DNA from: Thiobacillus denitrificans DSM 12475
Lineage (GTDB): Bacteria > Pseudomonadota > Gammaproteobacteria > Burkholderiales > Thiobacillaceae
DNA: 64,000 nt
Reading direction: 5' to 3'
Assembly (NCBI RefSeq): GCF_000376425.1
Contig: NZ_AQWL01000005.1
Location: forward strand, 94,166 to 158,165
Under the pieces are notes generated by a model. That model ran no database searches and had not been told where the DNA came from. It saw only the letters and a list, made by a program, of their open reading frames with translations. Below, in pieces: positions 43,886 to 53,114 of this stretch (position 1 is its first letter; every line of letters starts with the position of its first letter). Made by a program: the position numbers and the translations under genes.

Positions 43886-45157
43886 GTGAGCGACACCCAG
43901 GACAAGCCACTCATACAGGACCCGGGCAGGCGTGATTTCATGAAAAAAACCACCGGGCTTTCCGTCGCCGCCGCTCTCATGGCCATGCTGCCGCCCGGCG
44001 TGCGCAGCGGCGCCTGGGCCGCCGGCTCCGACGCGCCGGAGAAACCCAGGCTCAGCGTCGGCTTCATCCCGCTGACCGATTGCGCGTCGGTGGTGATGGC
44101 CTCGGTGAAGGGCTTCGACCGGAAATACGGCCTCACCATCACGCCCAGCAAGGAAGCCTCGTGGGCAGCGGTGCGCGACAAGCTGGTGAACGGCGAACTC
44201 GACGCTTCCCATGTGCTGTACGGCCTGATCTACGGCGTGCAGCTCGGCATCGGCGGGCCGAAGAAGGACATGGCGGTGCTCGCCACGATCAACCACAACG
44301 GCCAGGCGATCACGCTGTCGAAACAACTGAAGGACAAGGGGGTGAGCGACGGCGCCTCGCTCGCCAGGCTGGTGAAGGTCGAGCCGCGCCAATACACCTT
44401 CGCCCAGACCTTCCCTACCGGCACCCATGCGATGTGGCTGTACTACTGGCTGGCCGCCCACGGTATCGATCCGTTCCGCGACGTCAGGAACATCGTCGTG
44501 CCGCCGCCGCAGATGGTCGCCAACATGCGGGTCGGCAACATGGACGGTTTCTGCGTCGGCGAGCCCTGGGGTGCACGCGCGATCCGCGACAACATCGGCT
44601 TCACCGCGGTCACCACGCAGGACATCTGGAAAGACCATCCGGAGAAGGTGCTCGGTACCACCGCCGACTTCGTCGAGAAATACCCCAACACGGCGCGGGC
44701 GATGGTCGCCGCGATCCTCGATGCGTCGAAGTACATCGACGACATGAGGAACCGCTCCGAAGTCGCGAAGGTGATCGCCGCCAAGTCCTACGTCAACACC
44801 GATTTCGACTCGATCGAGGACCGCATGCTCGGCCGCTACGACAACGGCAACGGCAGGAAGTGGGCCGACCCGAACCACATGAAGTTCTTCAACGGCGGTC
44901 AGGTCGGTTTCCCCTACCTGTCCGACGGCATGTGGTTCCTCACCCAGCACAAGCGCTGGGGCCTGCTGAAGGCGCATCCTGACTATCTGGCGGTGGCGAA
45001 GAAGGTCAACCGCATCGACGTGTACAAGCAGGCCGCTGCGATGACGAAGACGCCGCTGCCGGAGTCCGGCATGCGCACCTCGAAGCTGATCGACGGCGTG
45101 GTGTGGGACGGCAGGAATCCCAAGGCCTACGCCGACAGTTTCAAGATCAAAGCCTAA
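43886..45157 (+). CDS. nrtA: Nitrate/nitrite ABC transporter substrate-binding protein
   Basis: A 423-residue periplasmic nitrate-binding protein. The N-terminus has a Tat signal (PGRRDFMKKTTGLSVAAALMAML), so it is exported folded. The NrtA/NasF core includes LSVGFIPLTDCASVVMA, GELDASHVLYGLIYG, FPTGTHAMWLYYWLAAHGIDP (in pieces) and FCVGEPWGARAI. The GTG at 43886 follows GGAGAACG. The Tat signal separates it from cytoplasmic NasS. First of nrtABD. Confidence 0.92.
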   Translation: MSDTQDKPLIQDPGRRDFMKKTTGLSVAAALMAMLPPGVRSGAWAAGSDAPEKPRLSVGFIPLTDCASVVMASVKGFDRKYGLTITPSKEASWAAVRDKLVNGELDASHVLYGLIYGVQLGIGGPKKDMAVLATINHNGQAITLSKQLKDKGVSDGASLARLVKVEPRQYTFAQTFPTGTHAMWLYYWLAAHGIDPFRDVRNIVVPPPQMVANMRVGNMDGFCVGEPWGARAIRDNIGFTAVTTQDIWKDHPEKVLGTTADFVEKYPNTARAMVAAILDASKYIDDMRNRSEVAKVIAAKSYVNTDFDSIEDRMLGRYDNGNGRKWADPNHMKFFNGGQVGFPYLSDGMWFLTQHKRWGLLKAHPDYLAVAKKVNRIDVYKQAAAMTKTPLPESGMRTSKLIDGVVWDGRNPKAYADSFKIKA

Positions 45158-45202
45158 TCAGTATGCGCACCCCGGCATGGCCGGGGCACAAGGAGAACCT
45201 GC

Positions 45203-46108
45203 ATGAACACAGTCACATTGAATGACCGAAGTCTATCCGTGGTGATGGATGCCCCGGAAACCGAGGTCATCCCCACGCCGGCAGCACCCACCCGGCGCAC
45301 GCCCTATTTCGAAACCGAATCGGGCAAGCGCTTCCTCGAAGGCACGCTGAATCTGTTCAGGAACGCCATCCCGCCCGTGCTCGGCATCGCGCTGTTCGTC
45401 GCATTGTGGGCGCTGATCGCCAATACCGGCGGCAAGATACCCGGCCCGGCCGAAACCTGGGGGGCGGCAATCGCGCTGTTTTCCGACCCCTTCTACGACA
45501 ACGGCCCCAACGATCAGGGGATCGGCTGGAACATCCTCAATTCGCTGACCCGCGTCGGCATCGGCTTCGGCCTTGCGGCCGCCGCCGGCATTCCGCTCGG
45601 TTTCATGATCGGCCGCTTTGCCTTCCTCAACCAGATGCTCTCGCCCATCATCGGCATCCTGCGGCCGGTGTCGCCGCTGGCCTGGCTGCCGATCGGCCTG
45701 CTGGTTCTGCAGAAAGCCGAGCCGGCATCGATCTGGGTGATTTTCATTTCCAGTATCTGGCCGATGGTCCTGAACACCGCCGCCGGGGTGCAGCGCATCC
45801 CGCAGGACTACATGAACGTCGCGCGTGTGCTCAACCTGTCGGAGCTGAAGGTCTTCACCCGCATCCTGTTCCCGGCCGTGCTGCCCTACGTACTGACCGG
45901 CGTGCGCCTGTCGATCGGCGTCGCCTGGCTGGTCATCGTCGCCGCCGAGATGCTCACCGGCGGCGTCGGCATCGGCTTCTGGGTGTGGGACGAATGGAAC
46001 AACCTCAACGTCGCTCACATCATCATCGCCATCTTCGTCGTCGGTATCGTCGGGCTGCTGCTGGAGCAGGGGCTGATGCTGGTCGCGAAGCGGTTTAGCT
46101 ACGAGTAA
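45203..46108 (+). CDS. nrtB: Nitrate ABC transporter permease
   Basis: A 301-residue inner-membrane permease with about six helices. The binding-protein-dependent transport loop is visible at NVARVLNLSELKVFTRILFPAVLPYVLTGVRLSIGVAWLVIV (in pieces), with the EAA-type A-x3-G region. RPVSPLAWLPIGLLVLQKAEP is typical of the NrtB/SsuC group. The N-terminal ~55 residues are soluble. Preceded by AAGGAGAACC. A repeat follows its stop. Confidence 0.92.
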   Translation: MNTVTLNDRSLSVVMDAPETEVIPTPAAPTRRTPYFETESGKRFLEGTLNLFRNAIPPVLGIALFVALWALIANTGGKIPGPAETWGAAIALFSDPFYDNGPNDQGIGWNILNSLTRVGIGFGLAAAAGIPLGFMIGRFAFLNQMLSPIIGILRPVSPLAWLPIGLLVLQKAEPASIWVIFISSIWPMVLNTAAGVQRIPQDYMNVARVLNLSELKVFTRILFPAVLPYVLTGVRLSIGVAWLVIVAAEMLTGGVGIGFWVWDEWNNLNVAHIIIAIFVVGIVGLLLEQGLMLVAKRFSYE

Positions 46109-46180
46109 GGGGCCAGGGGATGTGGCGCGGCGTAGCCGCACCCCCCTTAATCCCTAACTCCTGGCCCCTAGATCCTAAGG
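46106..46180. repeat. Intergenic inverted repeat, TAGGGGC type (second copy)
   Basis: TAAGGGGCCAGGGG on the left (including the nrtB stop) and CTCCTGGCCCCTAGATCC on the right, with an inner GCGGC-x-GCCGC hairpin. Related to 13061-13170. Its end merges into the AAGGAG site of the next gene. Confidence 0.72.
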
Positions 46181-46190
46181 AGAATTCAAC

Positions 46191-46988
46191 ATGCAAAACT
46201 ACGTCCAGATCGAAAACGCCGGCATGGTGTTCAGCACCAGGAAAGGCCGCTTCACCGCACTGACCGGCATCAACCTCAACGTCGGGCAGGGCGAATTCAT
46301 CACACTGATCGGCCACTCCGGCTGCGGCAAGTCGACCCTACTCAATCTGGTGGCGGGCCTGCTCGACGCCAGCGACGGCGTGCTGCTGCTCGCCAACAAG
46401 GAGATCAAGGGGCCGGGACCGGAACGCGCGGTGGTATTCCAGAATCATTCGCTGCTGCCATGGCTCACCGCATTCGAGAACGTCCATCTGGCGGTGGAAA
46501 AAGTGTTCGGCGGCCGCGAAACCCGCGCGCAACTGAAGGCGCGTACCCGCGCCGCACTCGATCTGGTGGGTCTGGGCCATGCCGCGGCCAAGCTGCCGGG
46601 CGAGATCTCCGGCGGCATGAAGCAGCGCGTCGGCATTGCCCGCGCGCTGGCGATGGAACCGAAAGTGCTGTTGATGGACGAGCCCTTCGGCGCGCTCGAC
46701 GCGCTGACCCGCGCCCACCTGCAGGACGAACTGATGAAGATCGTCGCGGCGACAGAAAGTACCGTCATCATGGTGACCCACGATGTCGACGAGGCGGTAT
46801 TGCTGTCCGACCGCATCGTGATGATGACCAACGGCCCGGCCGCCACCATCGGCGAAATCCTCGGCGTCGATCTGCCACGGCCGCGCGAGCGCCTGCAGCT
46901 GGCGCACGACCCGCACTACTCCGCACTGCGCAGCCAGGTGCTGGAATTCCTCTACCGCCGGCAGATGCGGCCGCAAGAAGCAGCCTGA
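46191..46988 (+). CDS. nrtD: Nitrate ABC transporter ATP-binding protein
   Basis: A 265-residue ATPase energising NrtAB. Walker [11 protein letters not shown]-loop [12 protein letters not shown], signature [15 protein letters not shown], Walker [13 protein letters not shown] and H-loop [20 protein letters not shown]. It lacks the extra binding-protein domain of cyanobacterial NrtC. ATG 46191 follows AAGGAG. The separation from nrtB by a repeat may lower its expression relative to nrtB. Confidence 0.93.
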   Translation: MQNYVQIENAGMVFSTRKGRFTALTGINLNVGQGEFITLIGHSGCGKSTLLNLVAGLLDASDGVLLLANKEIKGPGPERAVVFQNHSLLPWLTAFENVHLAVEKVFGGRETRAQLKARTRAALDLVGLGHAAAKLPGEISGGMKQRVGIARALAMEPKVLLMDEPFGALDALTRAHLQDELMKIVAATESTVIMVTHDVDEAVLLSDRIVMMTNGPAATIGEILGVDLPRPRERLQLAHDPHYSALRSQVLEFLYRRQMRPQEAA

Positions 46989-47181
46989 ACCCCTGTACGC
47001 CTGCGCTCGTCGCGGCTACCCGCTGCGTCGTGAACAGATCGATTCCGCACTGCCCCGGCGGCGCCGTATGAACGGCATGGCGTTCATCTTGCCGCCTCAC
47101 TCCGGCGCCAGCGTCTATATTTCAATTGACGTCCGGTTGCCGGCACGGCTTCCCGGCGTGGCATCTTTTCAAGGAGACATC

Positions 47182-47631
47182 ATGTTCAATCGAATTCTGG
47201 TGGCAGTGGATGCGAGCGAAACCAGCGATCTTGCGCTGCAGGCTGCCATCGGGCTTGCATCCGAACAGCACGCCAGCCTGCGGATCGTGCACGTGATCGA
47301 TGCCACGAACATCAACAATTTTGGCGCCGAATTTATCGACCAGCCCGCCATGCTGGAGGGCATCGCCAGAAACGGGCAGTCTATCCTGGGCCGGGCAGAA
47401 ACGGCCGCGACGGCTGCCGGGGTTGCGGTTGAAACGCATCTCATCCAGATCGAGACCATGAATCAGCGGGTATCCGAGGCGATTGCCAACGATGCGGAAG
47501 CCTGGCCGGCCGATCTCATCGTCATCGGTACCCATGGCCGCCGCGGACTGACGCGCCTGTTACTCGGCAGCGTTGCCGAGGGGACCGCACGTCTTGCCGT
47601 CAAACCTGTTTTGCTGATCCCTGGCAAATAG
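47182..47631 (+). CDS. Universal stress protein (UspA family)
   Basis: A 149-residue Usp protein with MFNRILVAVDASETSDLALQAA at the start and the ATP-binding GTHGRRGLTRLLLGSVAE (G-2x-G-9x-G-S) near the end, so an ATP-binding type. ATG 47182 has AAGGAGACATC upstream. Monocistronic between nrtD and minC. Confidence 0.92.
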   Translation: MFNRILVAVDASETSDLALQAAIGLASEQHASLRIVHVIDATNINNFGAEFIDQPAMLEGIARNGQSILGRAETAATAAGVAVETHLIQIETMNQRVSEAIANDAEAWPADLIVIGTHGRRGLTRLLLGSVAEGTARLAVKPVLLIPGK

Positions 47632-47779
47632 GCGTTTCCCATCGCCTGGCGGCCGGCTTGCCGAACCGCCCGAACACGCGGGCGGGGCAGCGCGCCTTGC
47701 CCCGCCATGCAGGTGCGGCTAGACTCTCGGGGTTGCTTTCTATCCGCCTGTTTCGTGAATTCTCCCCGCCCTGCCTGCC

Positions 47780-48529
47780 ATGCCGCGCCGACGTGAGCCC
47801 CGCCCTGCGCCCGCGCTGGAACTGAAAACCACGCGGCTTGCCGGGATACAAGTCATCCTCAACAGCGCCGAACATGCTGCGCTGAACACGCACCTCACCA
47901 CGCTGTTCGCCGCGACGCCGGATTTCTTCGGTGGCGAGGCGGCGGTATTCGAGTGCGGCCGTCTGCCGGCCGATGCGGCATCGCCCGACTGGACCTGGCT
48001 GGCGCAGGAACTGAAAAACCGGGGACTGAACCCGTTCGCAGTGCAGAATGCGTCGCCCGAACTGGCCGCCGCCGCCGCGCAGGCCGGGTTGCTGGTGCTC
48101 AACGATGTCGCGCCCACGCCGGCGGCTGCGCCGGTCGACGCGCCGTCCGCGCCGCAACCCGAGGCCACCCCGGAACCCGCCGCCGTTTCTGCCACCGCCC
48201 CCACCCGCATCATCGACAAGCCGCTGCGCTCGGGCCAGCGGGTGTATGCGGCGGGCGGCGACATCGTGGTGCTGGCCGCGGTCAACCCCGGCGCGGAAGT
48301 GATCGCCGACGGCAGCATCCACGTCTATGCGCCGCTCAAGGGCCGGGCCCTCGCCGGCGCGCGCGGCGACACCTCGGCGCGCATCTTCACCACCCATCTC
48401 GAGGCCGAACTGGTCTCGATCGCCGGCGTCTACCGCACCTTTGAATCTGCGCCGGATGCCGCCGTGGCGTGCAAACCCGCGCAAATCCGCCTGGCCGATG
48501 CCAGCCAGATCGTCATCGAACCTCTCTAA
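47780..48529 (+). CDS. minC: Septum-site determining protein MinC
   Basis: A 249-residue inhibitor of FtsZ ring assembly. The N-terminal domain ends near residue 110 (VQNASPELAAAAAQAGLLVLND), followed by an Ala/Pro linker and the C-terminal beta-helix: LRSGQRVYAAGGDIVVLAAVNPGAEVIADGSIHVYAPLKGRALAG (in pieces), with EAELVSIAGVYRT, the MinD-binding and dimer region. First of minCDE. Confidence 0.95.
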   Translation: MPRRREPRPAPALELKTTRLAGIQVILNSAEHAALNTHLTTLFAATPDFFGGEAAVFECGRLPADAASPDWTWLAQELKNRGLNPFAVQNASPELAAAAAQAGLLVLNDVAPTPAAAPVDAPSAPQPEATPEPAAVSATAPTRIIDKPLRSGQRVYAAGGDIVVLAAVNPGAEVIADGSIHVYAPLKGRALAGARGDTSARIFTTHLEAELVSIAGVYRTFESAPDAAVACKPAQIRLADASQIVIEPL

Positions 48530-48553
48530 CCCCCCAGCAAAAAAGGAAGCTCC

Positions 48554-49369
48554 GTGACCACCATCATCACTGTCACCTCAGGCAAGGGCGGCGTCGGCAA
48601 GACCACCACCAGCGCCTCGATCGCCAGCGGCCTGGCCCTGCGCGGCTTCAAGACGGCCGTGATCGATTTCGACGTCGGCCTGAGGAATCTCGACCTCATC
48701 ATGGGCTGCGAGCGCCGCGTGGTGTACGACTTCGTCAACGTCATCCAGGGCGACGCCAACCTGCACCAGGCGCTGATCAAGGACAAGCACGCCGACAACC
48801 TGTTCGTGCTGCCCGCCTCGCAGACGCGCGACAAGGACGCCCTGACCGAGGAGGGCGTGGAAAAGGTACTGCAGGAACTGGCGCATCAGGGATTCGACTA
48901 CGTCGTCTGCGACTCGCCCGCCGGCATCGAACACGGCGCGGTGGTGGCGCTGACCTTCGCCGACGTGGCGATCGTCGTCACCAACCCGGAAGTCTCGTCG
49001 GTGCGCGACTCCGACCGCATCCTCGGCATCATCCAGTCGAAGAGCCGCCGCGCCATCGAAGGCCGCGAACCGGTGCAGGAACACCTGCTGGTCACGCGCT
49101 ATTCGCCCAAGCGCGCGCACGATGGCGAGATGCTGACCTACACCGACATCCAGGAACTGCTGCGGATTCCGCTGTTGGGCGTGATCCCCGAATCCGAGGC
49201 GGTGCTGCAGGCGTCCAACCAGGGCATCCCGGCCATCCATCAGAAAGACACGCCGGTCGCCGACGCCTACCAGGATACGATCGGCCGTTTTCTCGGCGAG
49301 GAACACCCACTGCGTTTCGTCGAGTACGAAAAGCCGGGCCTGATCAAACGTCTGTTCGGAGGCAAGTGA
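48554..49369 (+). CDS. minD: Septum-site determining ATPase MinD
   Basis: A 271-residue ParA/MinD ATPase. Deviant Walker [16 protein letters not shown], switch I and II ([35 protein letters not shown] in pieces), and a C-terminal amphipathic membrane-targeting helix ([11 protein letters not shown]). The GTG at 48554 follows GGAAGCTCC. It recruits MinC and is stimulated by MinE. Confidence 0.97.
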   Translation: MTTIITVTSGKGGVGKTTTSASIASGLALRGFKTAVIDFDVGLRNLDLIMGCERRVVYDFVNVIQGDANLHQALIKDKHADNLFVLPASQTRDKDALTEEGVEKVLQELAHQGFDYVVCDSPAGIEHGAVVALTFADVAIVVTNPEVSSVRDSDRILGIIQSKSRRAIEGREPVQEHLLVTRYSPKRAHDGEMLTYTDIQELLRIPLLGVIPESEAVLQASNQGIPAIHQKDTPVADAYQDTIGRFLGEEHPLRFVEYEKPGLIKRLFGGK

Positions 49370-49370
49370 C

Positions 49371-49625
49371 ATGTCCTGGCTCTCCCTCATATTCGGCGAA
49401 AAGAAAGCCACCGCCTCGGTCGCCAAAGAGCGCCTACAACTCATCATCGCGCACGAGCGCGCGAGCCTGTCCGGACCGGATTTCCTGCCCGACCTGCAGA
49501 AGGATCTGGTCGCGGTGATTTCCAAATACTTCCCGGTCAACCCCGACGACATCAAGGTGGGGCTCGAGAAACAGGGCAATTACGAAGTACTGGAAGTCAA
49601 CATCGTGCTGCCCGAGGGACACTGA
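49371..49625 (+). CDS. minE: Cell-division topological specificity factor MinE
   Basis: An 84-residue protein: the N-terminal MinD-interacting part ([32 protein letters not shown] in pieces) and the C-terminal dimerisation domain ([42 protein letters not shown] in pieces). It begins one base after the minD stop. A GC hairpin follows. Confidence 0.96.
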   Translation: MSWLSLIFGEKKATASVAKERLQLIIAHERASLSGPDFLPDLQKDLVAVISKYFPVNPDDIKVGLEKQGNYEVLEVNIVLPEGH

Positions 49626-49638
49626 GCCCGCGCTACCC

Positions 49639-49663
49639 GGGCGCCCTCGCGGGGCGCCCGTTC
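49639..49663 (+). terminator. GC-rich hairpin after minE
   Basis: CGGGCGCC and GGCGCCCG pair around CTCGCGG. No T-run follows, so it is a weak or rho-assisted terminator at best. Confidence 0.4.
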
Positions 49664-49731
49664 CGGCGGCGCCCGAGTCGGGAGCGGAATGCAGGCAGGA
49701 TAAAGGCCGGCTCATGGAAATTCCCCATGCC

Positions 49732-49889
49732 ATGGCTTACTGCGTCGCCACAAGACCGACAGCGGACTGGTTTTCGCGTCCGACTCGCTCACCAACGCCG
49801 GCATCGGCCACGCCAGAGCCCATTCCAGGATGCACGCCTTCGTGCAAGCGGACGATCGCATGTTCGTGCTGCTGGAAATATTGTTCACT
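49732..49889 (+). pseudogene. Remnant of an Anbu/proteasome-type protease gene
   Basis: ATG 49732 starts MAYCV. After loss of one base the next frame reads KTDSGLVFASDSLTNAGIGH, then HAFVQADDRMFVLLEI, which matches the N-terminus of bacterial proteasome-type proteases (MTYCVGxxLDxGLVFASDSRTNAG...). Nothing homologous follows; the frame runs into the end of the sigma-factor gene. It is truncated and frameshifted, hence non-functional. Confidence 0.65.
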
Positions 49890-51171
49890 GCTTACCCTTC
49901 CCCCCTGCCGCCCGGACCAGCAGCAGCGCCCGCTCCCGCGCGTTCTGCGCCAACTGCGCGGCACGCGCGAATTCGGCGCGCGCCTCCTCGATCCGATCCA
50001 GCTTCGCCAGCAAATCGCCGCGCACCGCCGGCAGGAGGTGATAGTCCTTGAGCGCGGGTTCGCCAACGAGCATCTCGACCAGTTCCAGCCCCGCCGCCGG
50101 GCCGAAGGCCATGCCGACGGCGACGGCGCGGTTGAGCGCCACCACAGGCGAAGGCGCGACCTGCGCCAGGGCGTCGTAAAGCGCGGCGATGCGTGTCCAG
50201 TCGGTATCGGCGGCGGTGCCGGCCTGGGCATGGCAGGCAGCGATGGCGGCCTGCAGGGTGTAGGCGCCCAGCGGCCCCGGCAAGGACCGCGCGTGATCCA
50301 GCGCCGCCAGCCCGCGCCGGATCAGCAGCCGGTCCCAGTGGCTGCGATCCTGCTCCAGCAGCAGGACAGGATCGCCGTGGGCGTCGACGCGCGCGGCGAG
50401 CCGCGAAGCCTGGATTTCCATCAGGGCGAGCAGGCCATGCACCTCGGCGACCCCGGGCAGCCGGCTCGCGAGTGCACGCGCCAGACGCTGCGCCTCCTCG
50501 CACAGCGCGGGGCGCGTCCAGTCGTCGCCAGCCGTGGCGGCGTAGCCCTCGTTGAAAATCAGGTAGAGCACCTCCAGCACCGACGGCAACCGCGCGTGCA
50601 GTTCGGTGCCGCGCGGCATCTCGAAGGGCACGCGCGCTTCGGCCAGCGTGCGCTTGGCGCGCACGATGCGCTGCGCGATGGTGGCGGGTGGCTTGAGATA
50701 GGCGCGCGCGATCTCCTCCACCGACAGGCCGCCGACCACCTTCAGGGTCAGCGCCGCGCGCGCCTCGGGCGACAACAGGGGATGGCAGGCAGTGAAGACG
50801 AGTGCAAGCAGGCCATCGCCGATGTCGTCGTCGAGCGCAGCGTCCACCGCTTCGGCGAAGTCGGCTTCGCAGATCGCATGCTGCGTGTCGATTTCGACGG
50901 CGAGTTCCGCGTGCTTGGGCGCGGCCTGCGCGCGATGGCGCAGCACGTCCAGCGCGCGCCGTTTCGCCGCCGTGGTCAGCCAGGCCGCGGGATTGTCGGG
51001 CAAGCCCCCAGTCGGCCAGTGTTCCAGCGCCACCACCAGCGCATCCTGCGCGCATTCCTCCGCCAGCCCCAGGTCGCGCGTGATCCGCGCGACGGCGGCG
51101 ACGACCCTGGCCGATTCGATGTGCCAGATCGCCGCGAGCGTGTCGCCGACCGCGCTGCGGGGTGCGCTCAT
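49885..51171 (-). CDS. ECF42-type RNA polymerase sigma factor with C-terminal extension
   Basis: A 428-residue extracytoplasmic-function sigma factor. Region 2 (about 15-90): IESARVVAAVARITRDLGLAEECAQDALVVALEHWP (in pieces). Region 4 (about 120-180): LTLKVVGGLSVEEIARAYLKPPATIAQRIVRAKRTL (in pieces). A long C-terminal part (about 185-428) follows: EVLYLIFNEGYAA and TPR-like helices with ALNRAVAVGMAFGP. This is the ECF42 design, known to be linked to DGPF/YCII genes, three of which are in this operon. There is no anti-sigma gene; the extension is thought to regulate activity. Last gene of the operon. Confidence 0.88.
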   Translation of the reverse strand: MSAPRSAVGDTLAAIWHIESARVVAAVARITRDLGLAEECAQDALVVALEHWPTGGLPDNPAAWLTTAAKRRALDVLRHRAQAAPKHAELAVEIDTQHAICEADFAEAVDAALDDDIGDGLLALVFTACHPLLSPEARAALTLKVVGGLSVEEIARAYLKPPATIAQRIVRAKRTLAEARVPFEMPRGTELHARLPSVLEVLYLIFNEGYAATAGDDWTRPALCEEAQRLARALASRLPGVAEVHGLLALMEIQASRLAARVDAHGDPVLLLEQDRSHWDRLLIRRGLAALDHARSLPGPLGAYTLQAAIAACHAQAGTAADTDWTRIAALYDALAQVAPSPVVALNRAVAVGMAFGPAAGLELVEMLVGEPALKDYHLLPAVRGDLLAKLDRIEEARAEFARAAQLAQNARERALLLVRAAGGKGKQ

Positions 51172-51271
51172 CGTGCCGCGCTCGCCATGGGGTCAACGGC
51201 TCGCCAAAGCATGTGCCGGAAATCCGTCCGTCCTGAGCCGAGAGGTGTCATCGCCATCGCTCCCGGCCATC

Positions 51272-51673
51272 TCAGCCTTCCGGCGGGGAATTCATCTGAA
51301 ACACCTCCCAGACGTGTCCGTCCCGGTCCTGGAAGCCATGCTGGTACATGAAGCCGTGATCCTGCGGCACGCTGTAGGTGTTGCCGCCGGCGGCCACGGC
51401 TTCCTTGACCATCGCATCCACCGCCGCGCGGCTGTCGAGTTGCAGCGCCAGCAGCACCTCGGTGGCGGCACGCGCGTCGGCAGGCGGATTCGGGGCGAAG
51501 CCGGCAAAGCGTTCATTCGTGAGCAGCATGGCGTAGATGTTCTCGCCGACGATCATGCAGGTGGCGGTGTCGTCGGTGAATTCCGGATTGAAGGTAAAGC
51601 CCAGCCGGGTGAAGAAGGCGATGGATGCGTTCAGATCGGCGACAGGCAGGTTGACGAAGATTTGCTTGACCAT
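51272..51673 (-). CDS. VOC-family glyoxalase-like protein
   Basis: A 133-residue VOC (vicinal oxygen chelate) protein: MVKQIFVNLPVADLNASIAFFTRLGF at the start, and HGFMYQHGFQDRDGHVWEVFQM with the C-terminal metal-ligand region. The substrate is unknown. In the ECF42 operon, about 100 bp before the sigma gene. Confidence 0.85.
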   Translation of the reverse strand: MVKQIFVNLPVADLNASIAFFTRLGFTFNPEFTDDTATCMIVGENIYAMLLTNERFAGFAPNPPADARAATEVLLALQLDSRAAVDAMVKEAVAAGGNTYSVPQDHGFMYQHGFQDRDGHVWEVFQMNSPPEG

Positions 51674-51692
51674 GATGTGCGCGCCTCAGTGC

Positions 51693-52181
51693 TCAGCCTG
51701 CCGCCGCGCGTTCGAGCGCGGCGATGTCGAGTTTCTTCATGCCCATCATCGCCACCATTGCGCGGTCGGCACGGCCGGGGTCCGGATCGGTGATGAGGTC
51801 GATCAGCCGATCCGGCACGATCTGCCACGACAGGCCGTAGCGGTCGGTGAGCCAGCCGCACTGCTGCGCTTCCACCGGCCCGTCTGCGCCGAATTCTTCC
51901 CAATAATGATCGACCTCGGCCTGCGTCTTGCAATGTACGACGAAAGACACCGCCGGGCTGAACTTGAAATGCAGCCCGCCGTTGAGCGCGGTGAAACGCT
52001 GGCCGTCGAGTTCGAATTCGACCGTCATCGCCGTCCCGGGGGGTTGACCGTGCTGTTCCCGGCCCGCTTCGCTGTAGCGCGTGATCTGGACGATGCGCGA
52101 GTTGGGGAAGATTGAAACGTAGTGCTCGGCGGCTGCCTCGGCCGCGCCGTCGAACCAGAGAAAGGGCGTGATGGTTGGCAT
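51693..52181 (-). CDS. PhnB-like VOC protein
   Basis: A 162-residue protein of the PhnB/3-demethylubiquinone-9 methyltransferase-like VOC group: MPTITPFLWFDGAAEAAAEHYVSIFPNSRI, ALNGGLHFKFSPAVSFVVHC, GWLTDRYGLSWQIVP, and DRAMVAMMGMKKLDIAALERA (in pieces). No methyltransferase activity is implied. One of two PhnB-like genes in this operon. Confidence 0.88.
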   Translation of the reverse strand: MPTITPFLWFDGAAEAAAEHYVSIFPNSRIVQITRYSEAGREQHGQPPGTAMTVEFELDGQRFTALNGGLHFKFSPAVSFVVHCKTQAEVDHYWEEFGADGPVEAQQCGWLTDRYGLSWQIVPDRLIDLITDPDPGRADRAMVAMMGMKKLDIAALERAAAG

Positions 52182-52297
52182 GGGGGCTCCTGAAGAAGGC
52201 GACGGAACAGCCCGTCAACTATACGACGGCTGGCGGGCCCGCAGATCGACATGGCGCTCCGGCCCGACCTGGAATATTTCCGGCCCGCCGCCGGCCG

Positions 52298-52672
52298 TCA
52301 GGCCTCCAGCCCCAGCGCCTGCGTCTGCGGATCGTCCGCGACGGGGCGGACTTCGACGCAGCCGCGCTGCGCACCCGGGATGCGCGCGGCGATGGCGAGC
52401 GCGGCGTCCATGTCAGGCGCGTCGATCAGGTAGTAGCCACCCAGCAGCTCGCGGGTTTCTGCGAAAGGGCCGTCGGTCACGCTTACGCGGCCTTCGCGCA
52501 CGCGCACGGTTTTCGCGGTCGCGGCGGGCAGCAAGCGGTTGCCGGAAACGAAATGGCCCTCGCGTTTGATCGCCTCGGTGAAGGCCAGGTAGTCGCCGAA
52601 ATGCGCCGCCCGGTCGGCGGGCTCCAGGTCTTCCATCATCTGCTCGGCGCAGATCAGGCAAATGAATTTCAT
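52298..52672 (-). CDS. YCII/DGPF-domain protein
   Basis: A 124-residue protein with the eponymous motif VTDGPFAETRELLGGYYLID. The family is related to chloromuconolactone isomerase-like YCII enzymes; the substrate is unknown. ATG 52672 begins MKFICLICAE. One of three DGPF genes in the ECF42 operon. Confidence 0.9.
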   Translation of the reverse strand: MKFICLICAEQMMEDLEPADRAAHFGDYLAFTEAIKREGHFVSGNRLLPAATAKTVRVREGRVSVTDGPFAETRELLGGYYLIDAPDMDAALAIAARIPGAQRGCVEVRPVADDPQTQALGLEA

Positions 52673-52809
52673 GCTCGCTCCGTGGTTTTCAGTCAGCCAA
52701 TCGGCCCAGTCTTTCTATTGCTCGAAAAGCTGGATCGGCAGCATTTCGGATGGGTTGGATCGCGGTTTCATTTCTTTCTTTCCCGACGCAACAAGGCAGG
52801 TTCCCTGTC

Positions 52810-53112
52810 TTATCCGCCCGCAATGGCGCCGACGATGACCAGCGGCTCTCTGCCTGTGGCGACGGCTTCGGGCAGCAGCGCCTTCATCGCCAGGTTCGAG
52901 CAATCGTCCTGGCAGGCATAGAAACGCACCAGCGGACGGCGCTGTCCCGTCGCGCGGTCGCGCACGGCACCGGCGAGCATGGGGTAGGCCGCTTCGAGTG
53001 CATCGAGTACGGCGGCAAGCGTCACCGGGCCAGCGACGTCGAGGTCGAGCTCGGCATCGCTATGCGCCAGCGTGTACAGGTGATACGGCAGGATGACGCG
53101 CACCGTGGCCAT
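52810..53112 (-). CDS. MoaD/ThiS-family beta-grasp protein
   Basis: A 100-residue ubiquitin-like protein: [44 protein letters not shown] (in pieces) with a C-terminal Gly-Gly (IVGAIAGG), the feature used for adenylation or thiocarboxylation. Its start is two bases after the stop of the beta-propeller gene, so the pair is coupled. No E1-like (MoeB/ThiF) gene is adjacent. Confidence 0.82.
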   Translation of the reverse strand: MATVRVILPYHLYTLAHSDAELDLDVAGPVTLAAVLDALEAAYPMLAGAVRDRATGQRRPLVRFYACQDDCSNLAMKALLPEAVATGREPLVIVGAIAGG

Positions 53113-53114
53113 GA

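Noticed and set aside
43868-44977. 369-residue minus-strand frame opposite nrtA
   Set aside because: Composition of a codon-position shadow; nrtA has Tat signal and family motifs.
49714-51351. 545-residue plus-strand frame opposite the sigma factor
   Set aside because: Arg/Gln/Gly/Ala-rich shadow; only its first bases overlap the genuine Anbu remnant, which is in another frame.
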